NCBI GenBank assembly: GCA_030066685.1
Contig: JASJBF010000017.1
Coordinates: 1-64,000 of the forward strand
From: Kiloniellales bacterium
GTDB lineage: Bacteria; Pseudomonadota; Alphaproteobacteria; Kiloniellales; JAKSBE01
DNA: 64,000 nt
Reading direction: 5' to 3'
This document shows positions 17,538 through 26,346 of the stretch, one piece after another. Position numbers and translations under genes: made by a program. The notes below the pieces were generated by a model. The model saw only the letters and a list, made by a program, of their open reading frames with translations. It was not told where the DNA came from and did not search any database. The first letter of the stretch is position 1. Each line of letters starts with the position of its first letter.

Positions 17538-18416
17538 ATGCCCGAGAGCCCGCCAGCGCGGAGCCAGCCCGTCTCGATTCCCGGCGCGGAGGCGGTCCTG
17601 GAAGGCCGGCTCTTCGGCCCGGGGGCCGAGCCGCGAGTCGCCGTCGTGCTCCACGCGGCGACCGGCGTGACCCAGGCCTACTATGCCAAGTTCGCGGCCT
17701 GGCTGGCGGAGAGCCGGCAGGCCGCGGTCCTGACCTACGACTACCGGGACCTGGGCGCCTCCGCCCGCGGGCCGGTGAAGGCCTCCCGGGCGACCATGGC
17801 GGACTGGGGCGTGCACGATCAGTCCGCCGCGCTCGATTTCCTCTGTGCGCGCTACCCGGCGCTGCCGATCTGGGTCGTCGGGCATTCCCTGGGCGGCCTT
17901 TGCGTGCCCTGGCATGCCCGGGCGAAGCGGGTCGCGCGGGTGATCGCCGTGGCCGCCGGCCCGGCCCATTTCCTGCGCCATCCCTTGAGCTTCCTGCCGA
18001 TGGTCTTCTGGTTCTGGTTCCTCGGCGGGCCCGTGCTGGCCAAGCTCTGCGGCTACCTGCCGGGCCGGGTCGCCGGAGTCGGCACCGACCTGCCCGCCGG
18101 GGTCTACTGGCAATGGCGCCGCTGGTGCACCTCGCGGCGCTTCAGTCGGCCGGACTGGGGCAAGGCCATGCCGGAACCCGACCTCACCTCCGTGACGGCG
18201 GAGCTTTCCCTGGTCGCGATCACCGACGACGTGATGATCACGCCCGCCACCGTCGGGCGGCTCGCCGAGTTCTATCCGGCGGCGCGGACCAGCTATCGCG
18301 AGATCACGCCGCAGAGCATCGGGGTGCGCGAGATCGGGCACCTTAGGGTCTTTAGCGAGGCCTGCCGAGCCGCCTGGCCGATGTTGGTCGAAAAGGGGCA
18401 CTCCGTCGAAGCTTGA
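17538..18416 (+). CDS. Alpha/beta hydrolase, serine-hydrolase type
   Basis: This 292-residue cytoplasmic hydrolase has the nucleophile elbow GHSLGG (Ser about 117), an early VVLHAATGV strand-loop likely forming the oxyanion hole, an acidic residue in ITDDVM and His in EIGHLR near the C-terminus. The LPMVFWFWFLGGP stretch is probably a hydrophobic cap. It starts 10 bases after the thrC stop, so the two are co-transcribed. The family is broad (esterases, lipases); substrate is not evident. Confidence 0.82.
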   Translation: MPESPPARSQPVSIPGAEAVLEGRLFGPGAEPRVAVVLHAATGVTQAYYAKFAAWLAESRQAAVLTYDYRDLGASARGPVKASRATMADWGVHDQSAALDFLCARYPALPIWVVGHSLGGLCVPWHARAKRVARVIAVAAGPAHFLRHPLSFLPMVFWFWFLGGPVLAKLCGYLPGRVAGVGTDLPAGVYWQWRRWCTSRRFSRPDWGKAMPEPDLTSVTAELSLVAITDDVMITPATVGRLAEFYPAARTSYREITPQSIGVREIGHLRVFSEACRAAWPMLVEKGHSVEA

Positions 18417-18504
18417 GACGGCGGTGCCGGAGGCCGCCTCGCTTGACAGCCCGCGTCGTGGGGCGCCGACTTGAGGCGGCGCGAATCGGCCAGGGAGGAC
18501 ACCG

Positions 18505-19704
18505 GTGCCAAGCAAGGCACTCACGGACGCCATCGTCGCGGAGGCGGAACCGCCGGCCAGCGGCCGGCTCGAGCTTTGGGACGCTGAGCTGCCGGGCTTC
18601 GGCCTGCGCGTCACCCCGGCGGGTCAGCGCTCCTGGCAGGTCATGTATCGCATCGCGGGCCGCAAGCGGCGCCTGACCCTGGGCAGCTTCCCGGCCCTGC
18701 CTCTCAAGATCGCCCGCGACGCGGCCCGCACCACCCTCAAGGAGGTCGCCAAGGGCAACGACCCGGCGGCCCAGCGCGCGACCCTGCGCAGCGGCGCGCT
18801 GACCTTCGCACGCTTCGCCGAGGCCTACATCGAGCGCTACGCCAAGCGCGAGAAGCGGACCTGGCGGGCCGACGCCCGGATGATCGAGGCCGACCTGCTG
18901 CCCGCCTGGGGGCCGCGGGCGCTCGACGACATCCGCCGCCGCGACGTGATCGAGATGGTCGAGCGAGTCTGCGCCCGCGGCCATCCCTATGCCGCCAACC
19001 GGCGCCTCGCGCTGCTGCGCAAGATGTTCGCCTGGGGGGTCGAGGTCGACATGGTGCCGGCCACGCCGGTGGTCGGCGTGGCCCCACCGGGGCGCGAGGC
19101 GCGCCGCCGCCGGGTGCTCGAAGAAGCCGAGGTCGCCGCCCTCTGGCGGGCCTGGGACAACATGGCCTGGCCCTTCGGGCCGCTGTTCAAGCTGCTGCTG
19201 CTGACCGGCCAGCGGCGCAACCAGGTGGCGAGTCTGCGCCTCGCGGATATCGGCTTCGCGCAGCAGATCTGGACCGTCCCCGAAGCCTCCGGACGGCCGG
19301 GCAGCGGCCACGAGATCCCGCTCTCGACCTTCGCGCTGGAGATCGCCACCTCGGTGCCGCGCACCCCGAGCGCCTACGTCTTCCCGGCCCGCGGCCGACC
19401 CGACCGCCACGCCTCGGGCTTCTCCAAGGCGGCCCAGCGGGCGAGCCACCTGTCCGGCGTCGCCGACTGGCGCACGGAGGACCTGCGGCGCACCGCGGCG
19501 GCCGGCATGGTCCGCCTCGGCACCCCGGCGCCGGTGGTCCGCAATATCCTCGACCGGGCCGCCCGCGCGACGGTCGGCGGGGTCGAGTTGGGGGACGACC
19601 GCAGCGCCTTCGAGGACATGCGCGCCGCGCTCGAAGCCTGGGGCGAGCGGGTCCGCGCGATCGCCGGACCGACGGCACCGGAGGCGCCGACGCGGCGCCC
19701 CTGA
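18505..19704 (+). CDS. Tyrosine-recombinase homologue lacking catalytic residues (DUF4102-type integrase)
   Basis: This 399-residue protein has the arm-binding DUF4102 domain (about 1-90), a SAM-like core-binding domain (about 100-190) and a phage-integrase catalytic fold (about 205-385). The first arginine is kept (TGQRRNQV, R237), as is the second (EDLRRT, R328), but the box-II histidine is Glu325, the LxH histidine is replaced (ILDRA), and no tyrosine occurs after Tyr291, so the nucleophile is missing. GTG start with GGAGG six bases upstream. The frame is intact and base use matches neighbours, suggesting an old, possibly domesticated DNA-binding protein rather than recent decay. No att site or tRNA is visible. 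Confidence 0.82.
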   Translation: MPSKALTDAIVAEAEPPASGRLELWDAELPGFGLRVTPAGQRSWQVMYRIAGRKRRLTLGSFPALPLKIARDAARTTLKEVAKGNDPAAQRATLRSGALTFARFAEAYIERYAKREKRTWRADARMIEADLLPAWGPRALDDIRRRDVIEMVERVCARGHPYAANRRLALLRKMFAWGVEVDMVPATPVVGVAPPGREARRRRVLEEAEVAALWRAWDNMAWPFGPLFKLLLLTGQRRNQVASLRLADIGFAQQIWTVPEASGRPGSGHEIPLSTFALEIATSVPRTPSAYVFPARGRPDRHASGFSKAAQRASHLSGVADWRTEDLRRTAAAGMVRLGTPAPVVRNILDRAARATVGGVELGDDRSAFEDMRAALEAWGERVRAIAGPTAPEAPTRRP

Positions 19705-20448
19705 CGAGCGCTGCCGGGTCCGAATTCCTCTGAAGTCGCCCCGTTTTACCTGGTACATCAGTTGGTACCCTGAAGAATCGGGTAATCTTCATTATTCGAA
19801 TCATAAATGAATTACAGAAAGATACACGGTGATCTTATACAACAGATACGAGGATGTTTCGTCACGTGCTCTCATTCGGGGGTGCGGAGGCGTGGAGTTG
19901 AGACGTCACGTGAACTCAACGGCCTTGGCCGCCGCCGGGACCCCCCGCGCGGCGGTCGAATGGTGGCCCCGGCCGCGGCCGGGGCCCTACCCGAGATCGG
20001 CCCTCTTGGTCGCGGACGGCGGTTGTGGGCTCGGCCCGATCCGGGCCTGACCGCCCCCCGGAGACGGCGGCATCGCAGGCGCCGGTGGCGGCGCCGACCG
20101 CTCCGTGGAGCGCATGCGAATTGGACCAGGCCCTGCCGCCTTGGACCGCCGTTCGATCTTGCAGGGTCCGGGCCCGGGGCCTTGAGGGCGTCGGATCCGA
20201 GCCGCCGGGTCATGGCGCAGGCGCCGCGTTCAGAGGCGAGATGCCGTCGCCGGGCCGTGTCGGAGTCACCAGCGAGACCCGCGGGCGGGCCACCGCGGCG
20301 GACGTCGCGGAGCGGCGCCGCGAGGCCCCAGACATACCCGTATTAGTTGAATAATGCCGGAGCGATTTCAGGCTCTGGAGATCGGCTAGGAAGCGGAACT
20401 GCGAGCTCCGGCAGAGGAAGGCGACCCGGTCTCGCCGCCGGCGCCGGG
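19705..20448. other. 744-bp gene-poor stretch with an AT-richer core
   Basis: Bases about 19720-19870 are clearly poorer in G+C than the surroundings and contain short repeats of GGTAC and small palindromes (ATTCGAAT). From about 19880 to 20440 the sequence is very GC-rich. The open frame 19807-20346 is arginine-rich low-complexity translation without a ribosome site and is not called. No tRNA or attachment repeat was recognised. Possible remnant of mobile DNA next to the integrase homologue. Confidence 0.5.
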
Positions 20449-21162
20449 CTAGGCGTCCTCCGCCTTGGCCGCCGCCGCCAGCTCATGCTCGGGCCCGGGC
20501 CGGCGCCGCTCGTAAGAGGACAGCATGCTCAGGAGCAGCCAATCGGGAAAGGCGCGGACCTTGTCGGAGGGACCCTCGACCCGGATGTGGCCCGCCGCGA
20601 TCTCTCCGCGCAGGGAGCGCAGCCCGCGCCAGGCTTCGATGAAGCGGCGCAGGTCCGACATGACCTTGAGGTCGACCTCGTAGCCGGGATGCTTGAGGCA
20701 CATCTCCACCACCCCGTCGTCGTTGACCAGCCAGAAGCGGCGGCAGTCCGGCGGCGCGCCGGTGAACTCGAACTCCATGACCGTCCGGCCCGGTGGCATG
20801 GCCTCGGTGTTGAGCCGGGTGTGCATGGACCAGACCAGAAAGCCCGGGTCGAGGTCCTCGGTGGTCATGTCGCGCGCCCAGTGCTGGCCCCAGACCGCGA
20901 GGTCCATGATGATCGGCTCCAGGGCCCGGCCGGCCTCGGTCAGGAGGTATTCCTTGCCCTTTCGCTCGAGCAGCCCGGCGTGCTCCAGCTGGGCGAGGCG
21001 CTGGGACAGCAGCGAGGCCGACATGCGCGGCACGCCGCGATGGATCTCGTTGAAGCGCCGGCAGCCATCGATCAGCCGGCTGACGACCAGAAGGGTCCAG
21101 CGCTCGCCGAGCACCTCGAGGGCGAGCGACAGGGGGCAATATTGTCCGTAGCTGCGGGACAT
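20449..21162 (-). CDS. HxlR-family winged-helix regulator with C-terminal extension
   Basis: This 237-residue protein begins with an HxlR domain (CPLSLALEVLGERWTLLVVS, then RFNEI and LLSQRLAQLE recognition helix, residues about 8-100). The remaining 130 residues form a larger C-terminal region resembling an SCP2-like domain of some HxlR proteins. HxlR regulators often sense oxidants or electrophiles. It is divergent from the FAD-oxidase gene (117 bases apart) and presumably controls it. ATG 21162 has GGGAG upstream. The three cysteines (Cys9, and two later) could be redox sensors. Confidence 0.85.
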   Translation of the reverse strand: MSRSYGQYCPLSLALEVLGERWTLLVVSRLIDGCRRFNEIHRGVPRMSASLLSQRLAQLEHAGLLERKGKEYLLTEAGRALEPIIMDLAVWGQHWARDMTTEDLDPGFLVWSMHTRLNTEAMPPGRTVMEFEFTGAPPDCRRFWLVNDDGVVEMCLKHPGYEVDLKVMSDLRRFIEAWRGLRSLRGEIAAGHIRVEGPSDKVRAFPDWLLLSMLSSYERRRPGPEHELAAAAKAEDA

Positions 21163-21279
21163 GGCGTCAGGCTCCCAAAGCGGCCGCGGCCCATCAACTC
21201 CAAATTCTAGAGTAGTTCGGCGAGATCGCCGGCGCCAAGCTTGCCTCCCCCGCCAAACCTCGTTGCGATGGAGGCAAGG

Positions 21280-22659
21280 ATGCTGGACACGGCCGTGACG
21301 GAAAACTTGGGCGCGCGCCTGTGCGGCGCGCTGATTGCGCCGGAGGACGCGGCCTACGACGAGGCGCGCGCCGTCTGGAACGCCATGATCGACAGGAAGC
21401 CGGCCCTGATCGCCCGCTGCGCGGCGGTGGCCGACGTCATCGCGGCCGTCGGCTTCGCGCGCGACAAGGGCCTGGCCCTGGCCGTGCGCGGCGGCGGCCA
21501 TAACATCGCCGGGACCTCGGTCTGTGACGGCGGCCTGGTCGTCGACCTATCGCCGATGAACGCCGTAGAGGTCGACCCGCAGGCCCGGATCGCCCGGGTC
21601 GGCGGCGGCGCGCTGCTCGGCGACCTGGACCGGGCGACCCAGGAGTACGGGCTCGCGGTGCCGGCCGGCGTGGTCTCGACCACCGGGGTCGCCGGCCTGA
21701 CCCTGGGCGGCGGCTTCGGCTGGCTGTCGCGCAAGCACGGGCTGGCCGCCGACAACCTGCTGGCGGTCGAGCTGGTCACCGCGGCCGGTGAGGTCCTGCA
21801 GGCCAGCGAGGAGGAGAACCCGGAGCTGTTCTGGGGCCTGCGCGGCGGCAGCGGCAACTTCGGCGTGGCCACCGCCTTCGAGTTCCGGCTGCACCCGCTC
21901 GGCCCGGAGGTCTTCTTCGGCCCGACGGTCTATCGCCTGGAGGACGCCGCCGAGGTCCTGGCGCGCTACCGGGCCTTCGCGGCGGCCGCGCCCCGGGACT
22001 GCTGCGTCTGGGCCGACCTGATGACGGCGCCGCCACTGCCCTTCCTGCCCGAGGCCCATCACGGGACCAAGGTGCTGACCTTGATGCAGTTCTACGCCGG
22101 AGATCCCGGGGAGGGCGAGGCGGTGCTGGCGCCCCTGCGCGGCTTCGGCCGGCCGATCGGCGATGCCGCAGGGCCGCTGCCCTACACCACGGCGCAGAGC
22201 CTGCTCGACGAGACCTATGCCAGGGGCCTGCGGAACTACTGGGCCTCGCGGAACCTCGCCGAGCTCTCGGATGCCATCATCGACGCGCTGGTGACCCTGG
22301 CCGTGCGCTTCCCGACGCCCCAGTCGGACATCCTGATCTCCCAGGTCGGCGGCGCCATCAACGACGTCGCGCCCGACGCGACCGCCTACCCGCATCGGGA
22401 CGTCGCCTTCGTGGCGAGCCCGGGCGCGCGCTGGCTGGATCCTGCCGACGACGGGGTCTGCATGGCCTGGATCCGGTCCTGCCAGGAGGCCCTGGCGGCC
22501 CAGGCCGGCGGCGGCGCCTACGTCAACTTCATCGCCGAGCGCGCGGGCCGGGAGCGCGAGGCCTACGGCGCCAACTACGCCCGGCTGGCCGCCCTGAAGG
22601 CCCGCTACGATCCGGAGAACCTCTTCCGGCTCAACCAGAACGTGGCGCCACGGCCTTGA
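21280..22659 (+). CDS. FAD-linked oxidase, berberine-bridge (BBE) type
   Basis: This 459-residue oxidoreductase has the PCMH FAD-binding domain (AVRGGGHNIAG, whose His is the usual covalent FAD anchor, and GLTLGGGFGWLSRKHG) and a C-terminal BBE motif ending YGANYARLAALKARYDPENLF. The second anchor cysteine of bicovalent members is not seen (VVSTTGVAG), so flavin is probably attached once. Such enzymes oxidise sugars, alcohols or aromatic compounds. ATG 21280 is preceded by GGAGG at five bases. Divergent HxlR regulator implies inducible expression. Confidence 0.87.
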   Translation: MLDTAVTENLGARLCGALIAPEDAAYDEARAVWNAMIDRKPALIARCAAVADVIAAVGFARDKGLALAVRGGGHNIAGTSVCDGGLVVDLSPMNAVEVDPQARIARVGGGALLGDLDRATQEYGLAVPAGVVSTTGVAGLTLGGGFGWLSRKHGLAADNLLAVELVTAAGEVLQASEEENPELFWGLRGGSGNFGVATAFEFRLHPLGPEVFFGPTVYRLEDAAEVLARYRAFAAAAPRDCCVWADLMTAPPLPFLPEAHHGTKVLTLMQFYAGDPGEGEAVLAPLRGFGRPIGDAAGPLPYTTAQSLLDETYARGLRNYWASRNLAELSDAIIDALVTLAVRFPTPQSDILISQVGGAINDVAPDATAYPHRDVAFVASPGARWLDPADDGVCMAWIRSCQEALAAQAGGGAYVNFIAERAGREREAYGANYARLAALKARYDPENLFRLNQNVAPRP

Positions 22660-22709
22660 AGCATGGTCGCGTAACTGCGGCGTGACGCGCGAATCTCGAT
22701 CCGACCGCT

Positions 22710-23762
22710 TCAGTTGCCGGTTTCGAAGAGGCTCAAGCCGAGCTCGGACGAGATGTGGCCTATGGCGTTGACGGCACGAACGCTGTTGCCGGCCTCGTTG
22801 AGGCGCGGCGAGAAGGCGGCGATTCCCATCTTTCCGGGCACCACCGCGACGATGCCGCCGCCGACGCCGGTCTTGGCCGGCAGGCCGGCGGTGTAGGACC
22901 ACTGACCGGACTCGTCGTAGAAGCCCGCGGTCAGCATCAGGGACAGCAGTTCGGGGACGTGCTCTTCGTTCAGAAGCCGCTCGCCGGTCACCGGGTTCTC
23001 GCCGCCGTTCGCCAAGGTCGCGCCCATGGTCGCCAACTGCACCGTGGTGATGCCGACGGAGCTCATCTTGGTGTAGACGATCAGGGCCTCCTCCGGGTCG
23101 GAGTAGAGCCGACCGTAGTTGTACAGCAGGTTGGCGATCGCCCGGTTCGACCAGGCAGTGCTGTATTCCGATTCGTTGACCTCCTCCAAGAGCTTGAGCT
23201 CGCCGCCGGCGAAGCCGCTCAGGTTGTTCAGGACCTTTTCCCAGCGCTCCGCCTCGCTCTTGGCGTCCACCATGCTCACCGCCGCGATCGCACCGGCATT
23301 GACGAGCGGGTTGACCGAGCGCTGCTCGTAGATCTCGACCGCGATCTTGGAGTTGAACGGCAGCCCCGTCGGTTCGACGCCGATCTTTTTCCTGACCGCC
23401 TCGGGTCCTTCTTGCTGCAGGACCAGGGCCGCGTTGAAGGGCTTGGCGACGGATTCGATCGCAAAGACGTAGTCGATATCGCCGGCCGCGTAGGCCTTGC
23501 CGTCGGTGGTGACGATGGCGACGCCGAAGAGCTCCGAGGGTACGGTGGCCAGGATCGGGATGTAGTCGGCGTTCTTGCCCTCCTTGAGGTCCTTGAACTT
23601 CGCATGGGCCTCGTCCACCACCCGCTGCAGCGTCGCGGCCTCGGGGAGCGAGAGGTCCCGCGCGACGGCCGTGACCGAGAGCGCCGCCGTCAGCGCGACG
23701 GCCACCGCGGCGCCGAGAATGCCCTGTCGGGTCGGGCCTAGGGCAGGTAAATCACCGATCAT
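22710..23762 (-). CDS. glsA: Glutaminase A with signal peptide
   Basis: This 350-residue member of the serine-dependent glutaminase family hydrolyses glutamine to glutamate and ammonia. The S-x-x-K pair is Ser104-Lys107 in ESVAKPF, and NPLVNAGAIA, the EVNESEY motif and the GVGGGIVAVVPGK block are typical. Unlike the cytoplasmic E. coli enzymes, residues 12-36 form a clear Sec signal (QGILGAAVAVALTAALSVTAVA), so it probably acts in the periplasm. The ATG at 23762 has GGAGGAAGG upstream. It converges with the FAD-oxidase gene and has no obvious operon partner. Confidence 0.9.
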   Translation of the reverse strand: MIGDLPALGPTRQGILGAAVAVALTAALSVTAVARDLSLPEAATLQRVVDEAHAKFKDLKEGKNADYIPILATVPSELFGVAIVTTDGKAYAAGDIDYVFAIESVAKPFNAALVLQQEGPEAVRKKIGVEPTGLPFNSKIAVEIYEQRSVNPLVNAGAIAAVSMVDAKSEAERWEKVLNNLSGFAGGELKLLEEVNESEYSTAWSNRAIANLLYNYGRLYSDPEEALIVYTKMSSVGITTVQLATMGATLANGGENPVTGERLLNEEHVPELLSLMLTAGFYDESGQWSYTAGLPAKTGVGGGIVAVVPGKMGIAAFSPRLNEAGNSVRAVNAIGHISSELGLSLFETGN

Positions 23763-23921
23763 TCCTTCCTCCATCGTTGCGGATAGCCCTGCGCCAGAGG
23801 CCGACCCCGGCCTTGCGCAGCGGCCTCGCTGCCTTGCAGTCAAGGTTGCGCCAGCTCGACGGAGCATGATTGCCAACGCGTGCCAAAGGCCATCGGCCCT
23901 GCGGCCCGCGGCAAGTAGCCC

Positions 23922-24770
23922 TCAGGCGGCAGGCGGCGGGCCGAAGGGCACGACCTTGTTGTCGGCGTCGTGGCCGATGTCGGCGCGGCCGAGGTAGGGG
24001 ATCCCCGAAACCTCGCACCAATGGCGGGCGACCTCTTCCTCGGTGAGGACGAAGTCCGGGTCGTTCTCGGGAATGCCGTTGCAGCGTCCCAGCCGGATGC
24101 CGGCGGCCTGCCGGATCGCCGGGACGCCGGTGATCTGGCAGAGATCGCGGTCGATCCGGTACATGTACTCGGAGATCTCCTCCAGCATCACGACGTGCCC
24201 CGCCAGGTCCGGCAGCAAGGGCGTGCCGATCAGATGGCCCAGGATGATGATGTTGAAGGCCACCGCCGGGCCCTCGGCCCCGACGCTGGGCTCCAGGCCC
24301 TCGGCGGAGTCCTCGATCAGATAGGCCAGCGCCCGCTCGACCGCCGCCGCCCCGCCCGCCCGCGTGATGTCCACCGGCATGGGCCCGTGCGCCAGGCGGG
24401 GGAAGCCCGCCTTGTAGAGCCCGGCCAGCAGGGTGCCGGCATCGCTGTAGCCGAGGTAGGCCTTGTCGCGCGCGGCCGGGGTCAGCCGCGGCAGGACATC
24501 GAGGGCGAAGCGACAGGAGCCGTAGCCGCCGCGCGCGAACCAGAGGGCGTCGAAACTCCCGTCGTTGGCGATGTCGAGGAAGGCCGCGGCACGGGCCGCG
24601 TCGTTCCCGGCGAAGTGCCCGGAGGAGAGAAAGCACTGGGGATGGAACGCGATCTCCGGCGGCGCCTCGGGATAGAGTTGCGCAGCAAGACGCTTGACCT
24701 CGTCGGCGATGCCCGCGTCAATGCGCGTCCCGGGCGCCATGACACCGATCCTGAATGGGTTGCGACTCAC
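23922..24770 (-). CDS. ldcA: L,D-carboxypeptidase, peptidase S66 (LdcA type)
   Basis: This 282-residue enzyme removes the terminal D-alanine from the murein tetrapeptide during peptidoglycan recycling. The S66 nucleophile is Ser109 in LGYSDAG, preceded by the ARGGYGSCR motif; Glu197 in LEEISE and the late His in DIGHDADN complete the triad. No signal peptide, so cytoplasmic, as for LdcA. It is head to head with the Mpl/MurC-like gene (65 bases between starts), which uses its tripeptide product. The pair strongly supports the recycling role. Confidence 0.87.
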   Translation of the reverse strand: MSRNPFRIGVMAPGTRIDAGIADEVKRLAAQLYPEAPPEIAFHPQCFLSSGHFAGNDAARAAAFLDIANDGSFDALWFARGGYGSCRFALDVLPRLTPAARDKAYLGYSDAGTLLAGLYKAGFPRLAHGPMPVDITRAGGAAAVERALAYLIEDSAEGLEPSVGAEGPAVAFNIIILGHLIGTPLLPDLAGHVVMLEEISEYMYRIDRDLCQITGVPAIRQAAGIRLGRCNGIPENDPDFVLTEEEVARHWCEVSGIPYLGRADIGHDADNKVVPFGPPPAA

Positions 24771-24835
24771 TCGACCTTCCCTTTTCCTATCCGGCCTTCG
24801 TGTCAGGGCCGTCCCATCGCTAAACTCGGCAGCGG

Positions 24836-26260
24836 ATGAACCAGACCAAGCACTACTTCTTCTGTGGGATCGGCGGTAGCGGGATGCTGCCGCTGGCCCT
24901 GATCCTGCGAGGCCAGGGACACGCCGTCGAAGGCTCCGATCGCATGCTAGACCAAGGGCGGACGGCGCAGAAGTTCGATTTTCTGCGCGCCCGCGGCATC
25001 CCGCTGCACGCCCAGGACGGGAGCGGGATCACCGGCGCCGAGCAGATCCTGGTAACTTCGGCGGCGGTCGAGGACAGCGTGCCCGACGTCCGCGAGGCCA
25101 AGCGGCTGGGCGCGCCGGTGATGCGCCGCGCCGAGCTGCTGGCCGAGATCTTCAACGCCGCACCGCGCAGCCTCGCCGTCGGCGGCACCAGCGGCAAGTC
25201 GACCACGACCGGCATGATCGGCTGGATCCTACAGCAGGCCGGGCTGGAGCCGACGATCATGAACGGCGCGGTGATGAAGAACTTCATCACCGACGACACG
25301 CCCTTCGCCAGCGCCGTGGTCGGCAAGGGCGCGCTCTTCGTCAGCGAGGTCGACGAGAGCGACGGCTCCATCGCGCTCTACACCCCGCGCATCGCGGTGC
25401 TGAACAACGTCTCCCTGGACCACAAGTCGCTGGAGGAGCTGCGCGTCCTGTTCCGCGACTTTCTGGCCAAGGCCGAGACCGTGGTCCTGAACCTGGACGA
25501 CGCCGAGACCACGGCGCTGGCGATCGGGATTCCCGCGGACAAGGCGATCACCTTCAGCCTGAGCGACCCGGCCGCCGGCCTGGTCGCCGGCAGCTTGGCG
25601 CCGGCGCCGGAGGGGATCGCCTTCACGGTGACCGAGACCGAGACCGGACGCTCGGCCGAGGTCCGCCTCCAGGTGCCGGGCCGGCACAACGCCGCCAACG
25701 CCCTGGCCGCCCTGGCCGCGGCGCAGGCCTGCGGCCTCTCCCTGGAGGCGGCGGCCACGGCCCTCGGCAGCTTCGCCGGCCTGCGCCGCCGCCTGGAGCT
25801 GGTCGGCCAGGCCCAGGGGGTGACGGTGATCGACGACTTCGCCCACAACCCGGACAAGATCGAGGCCACGTTGGCGACCCTGCACGCCTTCCCCGGACGG
25901 CTGCTGGCGCTGTTCCAGCCGCACGGCTTCGGCCCGCTGCGCAAGATGAAGGACGGCTTCATCGCCTGCTTCGCCGAGAACCTGCGCGAGGACGACGTCC
26001 TGATCATGCCCGACCCGGTCTACTACGGCGGCACGGTCACCGACCGCAGCGTGACCAGCGAGGACATCGTGGCCGGCGTCGCGGCCGCCGGTCGGCAGGC
26101 CGAGGCCTTCGCCGAGCGCGCGGCCTGCGGCGACCGCCTGATCGAGCTGGCCCGGCCGGGCGACCGCATCGTCGTCATGGGCGCCCGGGACGATACCCTG
26201 GCGCTCTTCGCCGCGGAGCTGGTCGAGCGGCTCGGCCAACGGCCGAAGGCGGAGCCCTAG
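24836..26260 (+). CDS. mpl: Mur ligase: UDP-MurNAc:tripeptide ligase (Mpl-like) or MurC paralogue
   Basis: This 474-residue ATP-dependent ligase has the Mur Rossmann start ([10 protein letters not shown]), the ATP loop GGTSGKST (116-123), the lysine/acid motif VDESDGS, the [12 protein letters not shown] hinge and the C-terminal [14 protein letters not shown] motif. It either reattaches the recovered tripeptide to UDP-MurNAc (Mpl) or adds L-alanine (MurC). Divergence from ldcA, and absence of other division/cell-wall genes, favours Mpl, although the order of motifs cannot separate the two with certainty. The ATG at 24836 is the first in frame. Confidence 0.8.
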   Translation: MNQTKHYFFCGIGGSGMLPLALILRGQGHAVEGSDRMLDQGRTAQKFDFLRARGIPLHAQDGSGITGAEQILVTSAAVEDSVPDVREAKRLGAPVMRRAELLAEIFNAAPRSLAVGGTSGKSTTTGMIGWILQQAGLEPTIMNGAVMKNFITDDTPFASAVVGKGALFVSEVDESDGSIALYTPRIAVLNNVSLDHKSLEELRVLFRDFLAKAETVVLNLDDAETTALAIGIPADKAITFSLSDPAAGLVAGSLAPAPEGIAFTVTETETGRSAEVRLQVPGRHNAANALAALAAAQACGLSLEAAATALGSFAGLRRRLELVGQAQGVTVIDDFAHNPDKIEATLATLHAFPGRLLALFQPHGFGPLRKMKDGFIACFAENLREDDVLIMPDPVYYGGTVTDRSVTSEDIVAGVAAAGRQAEAFAERAACGDRLIELARPGDRIVVMGARDDTLALFAAELVERLGQRPKAEP

Positions 26261-26308
26261 AGCACGATGATATGAGGTTGAAGCAACCTCATATCTGAAT
26301 CGTGCTCT
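26259..26308. repeat. Long compound palindrome at the end of the Mur ligase gene
   Basis: A 12-bp perfect inner stem (26269-26280 with 26284-26295) around a 3-base loop sits inside a 10-bp outer stem (26259-26268 with 26299-26308) offset by a 3-base bulge. It begins in the stop codon. It can fold as a terminator on either strand, though no U-run follows; similar AGAGCACGAT-type palindromes are dispersed in some alphaproteobacteria. Confidence 0.65.
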
Positions 26309-26346
26309 GATCTGTTGAAGTAGAGCGGGAGCTGGGTGAGAGGGCC

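Noticed and set aside
19807-20346. Possible 179-residue gene after the integrase homologue
   Set aside because: No ribosome site, arginine-rich low-complexity sequence, no family resemblance.
18417-20448. Active genomic island with attachment sites
   Set aside because: No tRNA end, no flanking direct repeat, and the integrase homologue lacks the tyrosine.
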